The position numbers were made by a program, and so were the translations under genes. Shown here piece after piece: positions 1-7,843 of a stretch of 48,710 nt of DNA (the first letter of the stretch is position 1; the number at the start of each line of letters is the position of its first letter). The notes under the pieces were generated by a model. The model worked only from the letters and a program-made list of their open reading frames with translations, did no database searches and was not told the DNA's origin. Origin of the DNA: JAGMES01 sp023128035 (GTDB lineage: Bacteria > Bacillota > Halanaerobiia > DY22613). The DNA is taken from positions 1 to 48,710 of the forward strand of contig DAOVRZ010000030.1 of assembly GCA_030627905.1 (NCBI GenBank), written 5' to 3'.

Positions 1-1
1 C

Positions 2-268
2 ATTGGTTTCAATGTACTTAGACAAGGACTAGGTAGGATTTATTTAATCGATGCTTCAACAATCAGCTTGTGTTTATCTAAATATGGGTGGGCTGAATTT
101 AGAACAAGCAAAAGTGGTATTAAGTTGCATCAACGAGTAATCCTATGTGATGATGGATTCATCCCAGATCAGGCCATTATAACTCCTGCTAAACCTGCTG
201 ATAAAACTCAAATGAATAATTTAGTTCTAGATCGATTGGCAAAATTATTATATTATTATAATTACTAG
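2..268 (+). pseudogene. IS4-family transposase fragment, cut at both ends
   Basis: The reading frame is open from the left edge of the window. It reads through IDASTISLCLSKYGWAEF, then a GIKLHQRV stretch and PDQAIITPAKPADKTQMN, which is the pattern of the first catalytic Asp region of IS4/IS231-type DDE transposases. The protein stops after LLYYYNY, just before the point where the family has its second Asp (DRGY motif), so the catalytic core is incomplete. The start lies outside the window. An internal TTG at 68 is only a convenient start and not a real one. It is a decayed insertion sequence. The family is recognised from motif memory, not from a database search. Confidence 0.75.
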
Positions 269-288
269 TCGTTAAATAACGGGATGAA

Positions 289-1071
289 ATGTTTTATGCA
301 ACGCTAGTGACCCGAAATGATGAAAATCAAGAATTATATGAAATATTAATTGAACTTGAAAATATTCGGAATCTAATAGTCGAATTTGGAGATCAAATAT
401 TTAAAGATGGTAATATTTATGGTGTTGAATTTTTAGAAAATGTAAAAATAGCAGACTGGATGTATTCCTCAGAATCAAGTTTTAAAGGCGAAAGAAAAAT
501 GTTAATTAAGTTAATTGATCAGGCAAATACAGTATTTTCAAGTGAATATGAAGAGATTAAAAAAGAAATTAATGAACTAATCTGTACTAAACCACAGGCT
601 TTTATCAGTATGTTTGCTACTAGTGATTCAGATTTACATGTAAGAAATATCCACGGATGGGAGAAATCACATCGTTTTTATTTAAAAAATATTAGAACAC
701 CTGATGAGTTTATGGATGCTGCTAAATACTGTTTTCCTAATTTGTATTTTCATTCTAATATAAAAAATTCATTGAAGACATTGAGTACGCCTTTACATAA
801 ATATATTAGTGAGATATCATTTCATCTTTCTGTTTTAAATGATTCTTTTGGAATACTTTTTCAGGAAAATAGATGTAAGGGTTTAGCTGAAGTTTTAAGT
901 ATTTTTAAATCAATGCATCAAATAGCGTCTTCGTTAGAAGGAGATTCTAAATCAGCAAAAAAGCGGTTTACATTTTCATTTACTGCACACGATGGGAGTG
1001 TAGTAGATTTAGTATGTGAGCCTCATACTAAGTTATCAAAATCAGGTGATACTAAGTTTCGTTTTGATTGA
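289..1071 (+). CDS. Hypothetical protein, probably truncated by an in-frame TGA
   Basis: A 260-residue soluble protein with no signal peptide or membrane segment; I do not recognise its function. ATG 289 is the only start, because an in-frame TAA lies at 277-279 and no strong ribosome site is visible. After the TGA at 1069-1071 the same frame stays open for 24 more codons (1072-1143) and ends in TAA at 1144. These codons read IYFHQGQENIENGKI then LIAHIGKHR. That resembles the conserved C-terminus I recall from a family of unknown proteins (pattern RIYFHxG...IENGKILIAHIGxH). A CGA to TGA change would explain the stop. The gene sits next to a transposase remnant and is followed by a terminator, so it is a stand-alone accessory gene, perhaps recently inactivated. 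Confidence 0.6.
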   Translation: MFYATLVTRNDENQELYEILIELENIRNLIVEFGDQIFKDGNIYGVEFLENVKIADWMYSSESSFKGERKMLIKLIDQANTVFSSEYEEIKKEINELICTKPQAFISMFATSDSDLHVRNIHGWEKSHRFYLKNIRTPDEFMDAAKYCFPNLYFHSNIKNSLKTLSTPLHKYISEISFHLSVLNDSFGILFQENRCKGLAEVLSIFKSMHQIASSLEGDSKSAKKRFTFSFTAHDGSVVDLVCEPHTKLSKSGDTKFRFD

Positions 1072-1170
1072 ATTTATTTTCATCAAGGTCAAGAAAACAT
1101 TGAGAATGGTAAGATATTGATTGCTCATATAGGGAAACATCGATAATTTTTCATAAAGAAATATTATTTA

Positions 1171-1198
1171 AAAAGCAACTGCATCTGTAGTTGCTTTT
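1171..1198 (+). terminator. Rho-independent terminator, possibly bidirectional
   Basis: A perfect 10-bp stem, AAAAGCAACT (1171-1180) with AGTTGCTTTT (1189-1198), encloses an 8-nt loop. It has T-rich sequence on the right and A-rich sequence on the left. It closes the transcription unit of the hypothetical gene upstream. Confidence 0.8.
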
Positions 1199-1331
1199 CT
1201 TTTCCCATAAACTTACACCCCCCTACTTACTAATCTATGATATACTAAATGCGACGTTTTATAATGAAATGTCAATAACAATAATTCTATACCACAAATT
1301 ACAAATTATAATCTTATTCACTGTCAAAGTC

Positions 1332-1356
1332 GATGTAATAACTACGTTATTACATC
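1332..1356. other. Perfect 10-bp hairpin in non-coding DNA
   Basis: GATGTAATAA (1332-1341) pairs perfectly with TTATTACATC (1347-1356) around the loop CTACG. No T-run follows, so it is not a normal terminator. It could be an operator-like palindrome or part of a structured RNA. Confidence 0.55.
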
Positions 1357-1363
1357 TTAAGTC

Positions 1364-1472
1364 TAACAACTTTCGGAAGTAGATTTGATTTCCATTGAAA
1401 GATAAATCTATCAAGATAATTCATCCTTATTTGCAAAAGTTGGGATATTTCAACCTTCCGAAAATGTTGTTA
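1364..1472. repeat. Long inverted repeat enclosing about 75 bases
   Basis: The left arm TAACAACTTTCGGAAG (1364-1379) is complementary to the right arm CTTCCGAAAATGTTGTTA (1455-1472), apart from two bulged bases on the right. The inner 75 bases contain a smaller TAGATTT/AAATCTA pairing. Candidates are a miniature inverted-repeat element or a folded leader. The right arm ends just upstream of the promoter at 1483. Confidence 0.5.
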
Positions 1473-1482
1473 AATAAAAAAG

Positions 1483-1491
1483 TGTTATACT
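1483..1491 (+). promoter_or_regulatory. Extended -10 promoter for the 826-residue permease-like gene
   Basis: TGTTATACT fits the extended -10 form (TGN then TATACT, one mismatch from TATAAT). There is no good -35 box at 16-18 bp, which is typical of extended -10 promoters. The ATG lies 30 bases downstream behind GGGAGG. Confidence 0.5.
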
Positions 1492-1520
1492 AATTATAGA
1501 AAAAAGGGAGGTAGCATCCG

Positions 1521-4001
1521 ATGCTGTATTTATTAAGATCAGGTTTTCGTAAAGATTTGATTATCCATTTTTTGATTGTAGTTATTTTGGGATCAGGATT
1601 AGCGATGGCAGCAGGTTATATGGCGGATAACTATTTTGGGAATACGGTTTCTGGCTTGATTGGTAATTATGGTGAGTTTGACCTCCTTTTGACTGTTAAC
1701 CGTGAAGTTCGAAAATCTGCTTTATCTCAGATTCGAGATATTCTTAGGGTGAAATTACCCGGCTCTAGTGTTGAACAGGGTGTTACGGTTGCTGGTAAGA
1801 CTAACTTTTTTGTGCGCTTAGATGACAAATATAAGACACGTGAACATTTTATGAAGAAGAATAATTACTTTACTAATGTTACAGGTCTTGTAGGAGTTAC
1901 TGTGATGACAGAGCCTAGACTAACGATCAGGGGAATTCCTTCTGGTCTATTAGAAGAGTTTGAACAAGAGTTATCAATGATGGATGGTGTTTATTTTACC
2001 TATCCTGTAAGTCGTTCTGGGATCGATATGATGCTTCATTCGGCTAAAGATATTGATGCGGTGACAGAGAAGGTTAAAAAATTCCTCGATCAGTATCAAA
2101 TCTTACAGGTTAGATTTCCAATCGATAATGCGTCCGTGGATACTGTTGCTCTGGGTGAAAAACTTGCGATTGAGTTAAAGGACAAATATAACTTGTCTTA
2201 TGCGCAAAATTTGACTACAAATGAAGTAGATGATCAACAATATTTGGTGAATACTATGTTGGAGATGAAAAAGTTTTTGCTTCAATATGCGACGGTTGTC
2301 ACAATTCCAGTGAAAAAAGAAGAGGAAGTTATTATTCGAACTGATGATTATCTGATTATACCTGGCCCAGGACGTTCTAATCTTCAAGAGGGTGAGAGTA
2401 GAACACCGATGGATTTAAAACTTCAGGTGATCAATGTCACTGATGATGAGATTCAAGCATTGATTTTAGAAGGAAACGTGACTGATATTCAATCTAAGGA
2501 AGTTTATAAGATTAATTCTCAAGGGAAGGTTGCTATGTTCTTGGGAGAAGGAAATGTAAAAAGTCCACGTGAAGAGTTGAAATATGCTGCTGATGAGCTT
2601 GCTAAGGTTTTACCTGACCTTGATCAGATTTTTACTCATCTTTATGGGATGACTGGTGAGGCTATTTCAGCTCTTGAAATTTATAGTGACACTTTGTTAG
2701 AGATTAACCGGGTTCAGGAAGCGTTGAAAGAAGGGCAGAGTAAAGTAGAAGAAGTAAGAGAGAGTTTAAGTCAGATGGAGTTGACGAAGATACAAGATTT
2801 TGTTACCAGCATACTTTCGGTGGTCATTACAGCGGAAGAGATTACTTCCAAAGTAGAATGGGCTCAGAAAGAGTTGGTTAATTTAGACAATGAGTTGGGT
2901 CAATTCCAAGGTCAGGTTGATGTTCTTAAAGAAGATTTCGGTGTTAGTGATAGCTATGCTCAAAATCTAGATGAAGCATCTAAGATGGCGAACAAAATGC
3001 AAGAATTACTTCGTAACAACACAGGAGATATTTTAGCAAAACTAAATAGCTACAATCCGATTTTAAGTAAAATCTCTGATTGGCGTTATGACTTAGAAAA
3101 GTTACAGGAGATGGTCTCTAGCGGTAATCTTTTAAATAATGATACCAATGCTGTAACAGATATTTTGGATCGAATTATCTCAAGTAGTGAGACAACTATA
3201 GAGTATTTAGGTCAGTTAGATGATCAAACGATGAATCAGGAGATTCATAGTATTCAAGAGAGTTTGCAGAAAGTACAAGAATCAGATGTTGCAGCAATTA
3301 TCACTGAATTGGGTTATATTAGTGATACTTTGCCAAAACTAAGAGATGAAGAAGTAACTCGAACAATTAAATTGATTGATAAGTATATGACGGGTGAGAT
3401 TATTCCAGGAGAACAGATTTTAATTTCGGTTCCTAAAGATTTAAATATCAAAAATACTAAATTATTTGTTATGGAGATAGTAGGTGAACCAACAATTTCT
3501 GTATTCAACATGGATTCAGGAATAATCCAACCTAATGTTCGAGGTGAATTTTTACGAATTATTTCTGAAATAAAAGAAACGATTACTGCTATGGTTGCAG
3601 TTGTAGTAATGATGTTGGTTCTAATGCTGGATTTATCTGGAGTTTTAGCTGTGGTTAAAGATCTCCGTAAGAAGAAAAATCAGTCTTTTGTGATCAAAGT
3701 CTTGAATTCAGAGATTCTTTTCGGTATTGTAATGGGAAGTTTGACTCTTGAACTGATCTTTCGATTGACAAATGGCCAACTTCCTTATGTAGAAAGTCAT
3801 CCAGGTGCTTGGATTGGTGGGATTTTAGGGCTGATTATTGCTCTGGTAACGGATAAGATTAATCCAATTGATAAAAAAGAATATATGGCTGGAGAGGCTT
3901 TAGGACTTAATTTGACCGAGATTTTGCGTGAAATTGTTATTCCAGCAGGTAAACCAGGAGTTTTAATGATATTAAATCGAAGAAATTTGATTTTTAAATA
4001 A
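1521..4001 (+). CDS. Large coiled-coil membrane protein, putative ABC permease with EAA-like loop
   Basis: An 826-residue protein. One membrane helix lies near residues 13-33, followed by about 650 extracytoplasmic residues whose second half (roughly 380-640) is rich in heptad-like coiled coil. Three more membrane helices lie at about 687-712, 731-749 and 763-777. After the last helix comes EALGLNLTEILREIVIPAG (from about 792), which resembles the EAA coupling loop of ABC importer permeases (EAA...LG...LR.V.LP...P). By helix counting this loop falls in the cytoplasm, where it could dock an ATPase, and a GlnQ-type ATPase gene follows directly. Unlike normal permeases it ends soon after the loop. 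GGGAGG lies 9 bases before the ATG. I know no named family. Role in envelope lipid or solute transport is inference from the neighbouring lpx genes. An alternative is an FtsX/MacB-like mechanotransmitter. Confidence 0.6.
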   Translation: MLYLLRSGFRKDLIIHFLIVVILGSGLAMAAGYMADNYFGNTVSGLIGNYGEFDLLLTVNREVRKSALSQIRDILRVKLPGSSVEQGVTVAGKTNFFVRLDDKYKTREHFMKKNNYFTNVTGLVGVTVMTEPRLTIRGIPSGLLEEFEQELSMMDGVYFTYPVSRSGIDMMLHSAKDIDAVTEKVKKFLDQYQILQVRFPIDNASVDTVALGEKLAIELKDKYNLSYAQNLTTNEVDDQQYLVNTMLEMKKFLLQYATVVTIPVKKEEEVIIRTDDYLIIPGPGRSNLQEGESRTPMDLKLQVINVTDDEIQALILEGNVTDIQSKEVYKINSQGKVAMFLGEGNVKSPREELKYAADELAKVLPDLDQIFTHLYGMTGEAISALEIYSDTLLEINRVQEALKEGQSKVEEVRESLSQMELTKIQDFVTSILSVVITAEEITSKVEWAQKELVNLDNELGQFQGQVDVLKEDFGVSDSYAQNLDEASKMANKMQELLRNNTGDILAKLNSYNPILSKISDWRYDLEKLQEMVSSGNLLNNDTNAVTDILDRIISSSETTIEYLGQLDDQTMNQEIHSIQESLQKVQESDVAAIITELGYISDTLPKLRDEEVTRTIKLIDKYMTGEIIPGEQILISVPKDLNIKNTKLFVMEIVGEPTISVFNMDSGIIQPNVRGEFLRIISEIKETITAMVAVVVMMLVLMLDLSGVLAVVKDLRKKKNQSFVIKVLNSEILFGIVMGSLTLELIFRLTNGQLPYVESHPGAWIGGILGLIIALVTDKINPIDKKEYMAGEALGLNLTEILREIVIPAGKPGVLMILNRRNLIFK

Positions 4002-4063
4002 TCGAATTTAGATAAACTGGAAAATATATTTGTATAGTGATCAAAAGAGAGTGTGGTGAAAAG

Positions 4064-4795
4064 ATGCTTGAAATTATAAATGTAAAAAAATCTTATGGCT
4101 CTCTTGAAGTTTTAAAAGGAATTCATCTCATGGTTAAAACCGGAGAAACAGTAGTTATCATGGGTCCGAGTGGATGTGGAAAATCCACTCTGATCCGTTG
4201 TATAAATCGATTGACAGAGCCAGATTTTGGAGAGATTATTTTCAAAGGGAATCCTATCCATGAGTTGAAGGAAAAAGATCTTTTGAACCTTAGAAAAGAT
4301 ATTGGTTTTGTTTTTCAAAATTTCAATCTAATCCATCGCTTAACGGTTATGGAAAATGTTATGCTGGGTTTGATCAAATGGGGCTGGGAACGAACAATGG
4401 CAGAAGCAAGAGCAATGAAAGTTTTGGAACAGGTTGATCTAACTGATTTTGCTCATTATCGTCCAGCAGATTTAAGTGGAGGCCAGATGCAAAGGGTTGC
4501 CATAGCGCGTGCATTAGCTTTAGACCCGGATTTGGTTTTGATGGATGAACCTACGGCCTCTCTTGATCCAATCTTAGTTGGTGAAGTATTAAAAGTTATG
4601 GAAGATCTAACTCGGCAGCGGGGTAAATCATTGGTTATTGTAACTCACGAAGTTGCTTTTGCTCGTCGTGTTGCAGATAGAATTGTCTTGATGGATCAAG
4701 GTGTGATTGTTGAGGAAGGGAGACCAGAAATAATTTTTAAAAATCCTCAATCTTGGGTTGGTAGACGATATAAAGAAATGATTGAATATCATTAA
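4064..4795 (+). CDS. ABC transporter ATP-binding protein, GlnQ type
   Basis: A 243-residue nucleotide-binding subunit of the polar amino-acid (PAAT/GlnQ) class. It shows Walker A GPSGCGKST (34-42), the Q-loop in FVFQNFN, signature LSGGQMQRVAIARAL, Walker B LVLMDEPTASLD and the switch His in VTHE. An in-frame GTG at 4037 is possible, but ATG 4064 fits the family start (MLEIINVKKSYG) and has GGTGAAAAG just before it. No binding protein or ordinary permease gene is adjacent; the only partner is the 826-residue membrane protein upstream, 62 bases away. The pair therefore probably forms one transporter or an ATP-driven envelope machine. The class is certain; the substrate is unknown. Confidence 0.9.
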   Translation: MLEIINVKKSYGSLEVLKGIHLMVKTGETVVIMGPSGCGKSTLIRCINRLTEPDFGEIIFKGNPIHELKEKDLLNLRKDIGFVFQNFNLIHRLTVMENVMLGLIKWGWERTMAEARAMKVLEQVDLTDFAHYRPADLSGGQMQRVAIARALALDPDLVLMDEPTASLDPILVGEVLKVMEDLTRQRGKSLVIVTHEVAFARRVADRIVLMDQGVIVEEGRPEIIFKNPQSWVGRRYKEMIEYH

Positions 4796-4834
4796 TTATT
4801 AAATTTAAAATCTCTTAAAAAAATGGAAACTTTA

Positions 4835-4864
4835 GCAGGAACAATGTATAAATTTATTGAATAT
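4835..4864 (+). promoter_or_regulatory. SigH-type promoter candidate before lpxC
   Basis: -35-like GCAGGAACA (4835-4843; one mismatch to RNAGGAWWW), a 12-bp spacer, then -10-like ATTGAATAT (4856-4864; full match to RNNGAATWW). It lies 42 bases upstream of the lpxC start. The same layout recurs at several envelope genes in this window. Confidence 0.5.
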
Positions 4865-4905
4865 TAGTATGATATCCTACCGGAAGAGAGTAAGGGGGAA
4901 AAGCC

Positions 4906-5748
4906 GTGGAACAAGCAAAGATACAGCAAACACTGGTCAAACCTGTTAGCTATACAGGAATTTCGTTGCATACAGGGAAGGATGTGACAATCACCTGTCG
5001 TCCTGCTTCTTTAAATACAGGAATTAGTTTTCGACGAATTGATTTACCCGGTCAACCAATTATCAAAGTAACACCTAATAATATTATTTCAACCAAAAGA
5101 TGTACTTCAATTGGTTCAATAGAAAGTAATCTAGTTATTCATACTATTGAGCATTTAATGGCTGCTATCTCAATGACAGGTATTGATAATTTAGAGATTG
5201 AGATCGATTCGGAAGAACCCCCCGTTACAGATGGTAGTGCTATTGTTTTTATGAATTTGTTAAAAGGTGGAGGCATAGTAGAACAAGAAGGTTCTATAAA
5301 AATGCTTCAAATTAGAGAACCATTATTTGTTAAAGAAAATGATGCAACTTTGGTTGCATTACCATATGACGGATTTAGGATTAGTTATACTTTGTCATAT
5401 ACACATCAAGTAATTGGTACTCAGTATGCAGATTATATGATTACTAATGAAATATTTGAAAAAGAGATTGCATCAGCTCGGACTTTTGGATTTCAAAGAG
5501 AAGTGGAAACTCTCCATAAGCGAGGTCTTGCTCTTGGTGGAAGTTTAGAGAATGCAGTTTTAATTGGTGATGATAAAATAATAAATTCTTTAAGGTTTTC
5601 TAATGAATTTGTAAGACATAAAATTTTAGATATGGTAGGAGATTTAGCAGTAAATGGTCGTGTTCAAGGACATTTTATTGGCATCAAGTCAGGTCATAGT
5701 TTAAATGCTAATCTATCACAATTGATTTTTTCACAAAATAGGGGGTAA
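4906..5748 (+). CDS. lpxC: UDP-3-O-acyl-N-acetylglucosamine deacetylase
   Basis: Catalyses the committed step of lipid A synthesis, removing the N-acetyl group from UDP-3-O-acyl-GlcNAc in the cytoplasm with a zinc ion. It is 280 residues, slightly shorter than the E. coli enzyme. The zinc and catalytic residues are visible: E82-H83 in HTIEHLMAA, H238 and D242 in RHKILDMVGD, and H264 in KSGHS. The start is GTG, with AAGGGGGAAAAG just upstream; no ATG fits. It opens an lpxC-fabZ-lpxA-lpxI-lpxB run with 4-20 base gaps and a SigH-type promoter candidate in front. LpxC is the usual control point of lipid A, which makes that promoter of interest. Confidence 0.97.
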   Translation: MEQAKIQQTLVKPVSYTGISLHTGKDVTITCRPASLNTGISFRRIDLPGQPIIKVTPNNIISTKRCTSIGSIESNLVIHTIEHLMAAISMTGIDNLEIEIDSEEPPVTDGSAIVFMNLLKGGGIVEQEGSIKMLQIREPLFVKENDATLVALPYDGFRISYTLSYTHQVIGTQYADYMITNEIFEKEIASARTFGFQREVETLHKRGLALGGSLENAVLIGDDKIINSLRFSNEFVRHKILDMVGDLAVNGRVQGHFIGIKSGHSLNANLSQLIFSQNRG

Positions 5749-5752
5749 ACGA

Positions 5753-6181
5753 ATGTTAGATATTAAGAATATTTTAGAAATTCTGCCACATAGGTATCCT
5801 TTTTTATTAGTTGACCGAATTTTAGAAGTGGAAAAAGAAGTTCGAGTAGTAGGCATTAAGAATGTAACCATAAATGAGCCATTTTTTCAAGGGCATTATC
5901 CAGGACATCCAGTTATGCCTGGAGTTTTAATTGTAGAAGCAATGGCACAAATTAGTGGTTTTATGTTATTGGATAGTGAAAATGCTAAGAATAAAATACC
6001 CTATTTTGCAGGAATTGATAATGTTAGATTTCGTAAACCTGTTACGGCTGGTGACCAACTGCGAATTGAATCTGAGATGATTAAATTTAGAAGAAAGATG
6101 GCAAAAGTTAAATGTAAGGCTTTGGTAAATGGTGATGTTGTTGCTGAAGGAGAATTAATGTTTACAATAGTGGAAGGCTAA
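5753..6181 (+). CDS. fabZ: 3-hydroxyacyl-ACP dehydratase
   Basis: A hot-dog fold dehydratase that removes water from 3-hydroxyacyl-ACP in fatty acid elongation. It competes with LpxA for hydroxyacyl chains, which is why the two are often linked. It is 142 residues, the normal length. HRYPFLLVDRI is the family start region. The catalytic His48 is in GHYPGHPVMPG and Glu62 in VEAMAQ. It lies 4 bases after lpxC behind GGGGGT and is surely co-translated or co-transcribed with it. Confidence 0.97.
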   Translation: MLDIKNILEILPHRYPFLLVDRILEVEKEVRVVGIKNVTINEPFFQGHYPGHPVMPGVLIVEAMAQISGFMLLDSENAKNKIPYFAGIDNVRFRKPVTAGDQLRIESEMIKFRRKMAKVKCKALVNGDVVAEGELMFTIVEG

Positions 6182-6201
6182 CAAAATGAGGGGGAACAAA
6201 A

Positions 6202-7017
6202 ATGGCGAAAGCAGTACAGGCGAGAGAGAAAATTCTTCATATAGCTAAAATTCATGAAACGGCAATTATTCATCCGGGTGCTAAATTAGCAAAAGATGTA
6301 GAGATTGGGCCTTATACAATTATTGGCCCAAATGTAGAAATTGGTCCGAATACAAAAATTGGCCCTCATGTTGTTATAGATGGTTGGACTAAGATCGGTT
6401 GCAACAATTCAATTTATCCTGGGGCGTCTATTGGATTGGAACCTCAGGATAAAAAATATCATGGTGAAAAGAGTTATCTTTTTATTGGCGATAATAATAC
6501 CATTCGAGAATATGTGACAATTAACCTTGGCACTGAAGGTGGTGGAGGTGAAACTCGGATTGGTAATGATAATCTAATTATGGCTTATTGTCATATTGCT
6601 CATGATTGTCAATTGAGTAATCATATTGTCATGTCAAATGCTGCTAATTTAGCAGGTCATGTGATTGTTGAAGATTCTGCTGTGATTGCTGGTTTAACCG
6701 CAATTCATCAATTTGTGCGTATTGGTAAGATGGCGATGGTTGGTGCTCATACAAAAGTAGTAAAAGATGTTCCACCTTATGTGATTGTTGATGGACATCC
6801 TGCCAAGGTAGCAGGTATTAATGTAGTTGGTATGCGCAGAAAGGGTGTGACCCCAGAAGTCAGACAGGAAGTTAAAAGAGCCTATAAAATTCTATATCGT
6901 ACGAATTTAAATATTTCTCAAGCTATAGAAAAGATGGATCAGGAACTGAAGACCAGTCCTTATATTGAACATTTTTTGAGTTTCTTAAGAAATGCTACTA
7001 GAGGTATTGTCCGTTAG
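6202..7017 (+). CDS. lpxA: UDP-N-acetylglucosamine acyltransferase
   Basis: Adds the first 3-hydroxyacyl chain to UDP-GlcNAc, the entry step of lipid A synthesis. It is a 271-residue left-handed beta-helix protein; hexapeptide repeats run from about residue 20 to 190 (for example IGPNVEIGPNTKIGPHVVI). The catalytic His (H125 in E. coli) corresponds to H134 in HIAHDC, and HQFVRIG and the C-terminal helical domain are present. The protein carries about 12 extra N-terminal residues (MAKAVQAREKIL), but ATG 6202 has the strong site GAGGGGG, so I keep this start. It lies 20 bases after fabZ. Confidence 0.97.
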   Translation: MAKAVQAREKILHIAKIHETAIIHPGAKLAKDVEIGPYTIIGPNVEIGPNTKIGPHVVIDGWTKIGCNNSIYPGASIGLEPQDKKYHGEKSYLFIGDNNTIREYVTINLGTEGGGGETRIGNDNLIMAYCHIAHDCQLSNHIVMSNAANLAGHVIVEDSAVIAGLTAIHQFVRIGKMAMVGAHTKVVKDVPPYVIVDGHPAKVAGINVVGMRRKGVTPEVRQEVKRAYKILYRTNLNISQAIEKMDQELKTSPYIEHFLSFLRNATRGIVR

Positions 7018-7026
7018 GAGAGGTTT

Positions 7027-7836
7027 ATGATGAAAAGGATTGGATTAATAGCTGGTGAAGGAATGTTGCCTGTTGTTTGGGCACAGGCCACTAAAGAACA
7101 GGGAGTTCAGTTAGTGACGATTGGCATAACCTCTGATACGGAAGAAGAAGTTTTGAAGAAGTATTCAGACTCTTATTTTTCGATAAGTGTGGGACAACTA
7201 AATCAGATTATTAAAACTTTAAAAAATGAACAGATTACTCAGGCTGTGATGATGGGAAAAGTCCAAAAAACTCAGCTTTATCAAGGGCTTAAAATAGATC
7301 AGCGACTAATGAATCTTTTAGCTAATTTAAAAGAGAGAAATGATGATGCAATTTTATTAGCTTTAGTTGAGGAGTTTACTCAGGAAGGGATTGAATTTAT
7401 TAACCAGACAACTTATATGGATTCTTTTCTTGCTCAAGAGGGTTCATTAATCCCAGAATTAGAATTGACAGATAATCTTATTGAAGATATGAAATTTGGT
7501 TTTAAGATGGCGAAGGAGATTGGTCGGTTAGATATCGGGCAAACTGTTGTGGTCAAAGATAAAGCCGTCATTGCAGTGGAAGCGATTGAGGGAACAGATC
7601 AGGCGATATTAAGAAGTGGAGATTTAGCTCATGAAGTTGTGGTTTGTAAAGTAAGCAAACCACAACAAGATTATCGTTTTGATATTCCTACTATAGGTCT
7701 TACTACAATGAAAAATCTGGTTCAAGTGGGAGCAAAAGGTCTTGTTGTCGAGGCTGATCAAACTTTTTTTATCCAACAGGATGAAGTTTTAAAACTGGCT
7801 AAAGAAAATGGAATCGTTGTATATGCGATGAGGTGA
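7027..7836 (+). CDS. lpxI: UDP-2,3-diacylglucosamine pyrophosphatase
   Basis: Cleaves UDP-2,3-diacylglucosamine to lipid X and UMP. It is a 269-residue protein of the LpxI (DUF1009) family, the alternative to LpxH found in alphaproteobacteria and many other diderms. Family marks are the N-terminal GLIAGEGMLPVVWAQ and conserved stretches such as MGKVQKTQLYQGLK and the C-terminal GLVVEADQTFF. The gene starts at ATG 7027 (a second ATG follows at 7030) behind AGGAGAGG, 9 bases after lpxA. The preceding pathway enzyme LpxD is not encoded in this window. Confidence 0.93.
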   Translation: MMKRIGLIAGEGMLPVVWAQATKEQGVQLVTIGITSDTEEEVLKKYSDSYFSISVGQLNQIIKTLKNEQITQAVMMGKVQKTQLYQGLKIDQRLMNLLANLKERNDDAILLALVEEFTQEGIEFINQTTYMDSFLAQEGSLIPELELTDNLIEDMKFGFKMAKEIGRLDIGQTVVVKDKAVIAVEAIEGTDQAILRSGDLAHEVVVCKVSKPQQDYRFDIPTIGLTTMKNLVQVGAKGLVVEADQTFFIQQDEVLKLAKENGIVVYAMR

Positions 7837-7843
7837 ACTCGTG

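Larger units (their letters stand above)
1199..1520. other. Non-coding stretch of 320 bases with structured DNA
   Basis: I see no credible gene here. The stretch holds a perfect hairpin (1332-1356), a long imperfect inverted repeat (1364-1472) and an extended -10 promoter (1483-1491), then a strong GGGAGG ribosome site for the next gene. A 63-codon open frame at 1191-1382 begins inside the terminator and has no ribosome site, so I do not call it. Confidence 0.6.

Noticed and set aside
1191..1382. A 63-codon plus-strand frame in the non-coding stretch
   Set aside because: It starts inside the terminator, has no ribosome site and runs through the hairpin and inverted repeat.
4037..4063. An N-terminal extension of the GlnQ-type ATPase from GTG 4037
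   Set aside because: The extra nine residues have no counterpart in the family, and a better ribosome site precedes ATG 4064.
4845..4873. A SigA promoter before lpxC using TATGAT at 4868
   Set aside because: No acceptable -35 box lies at 16-18 bp; the SigH-type element at 4835 fits better.
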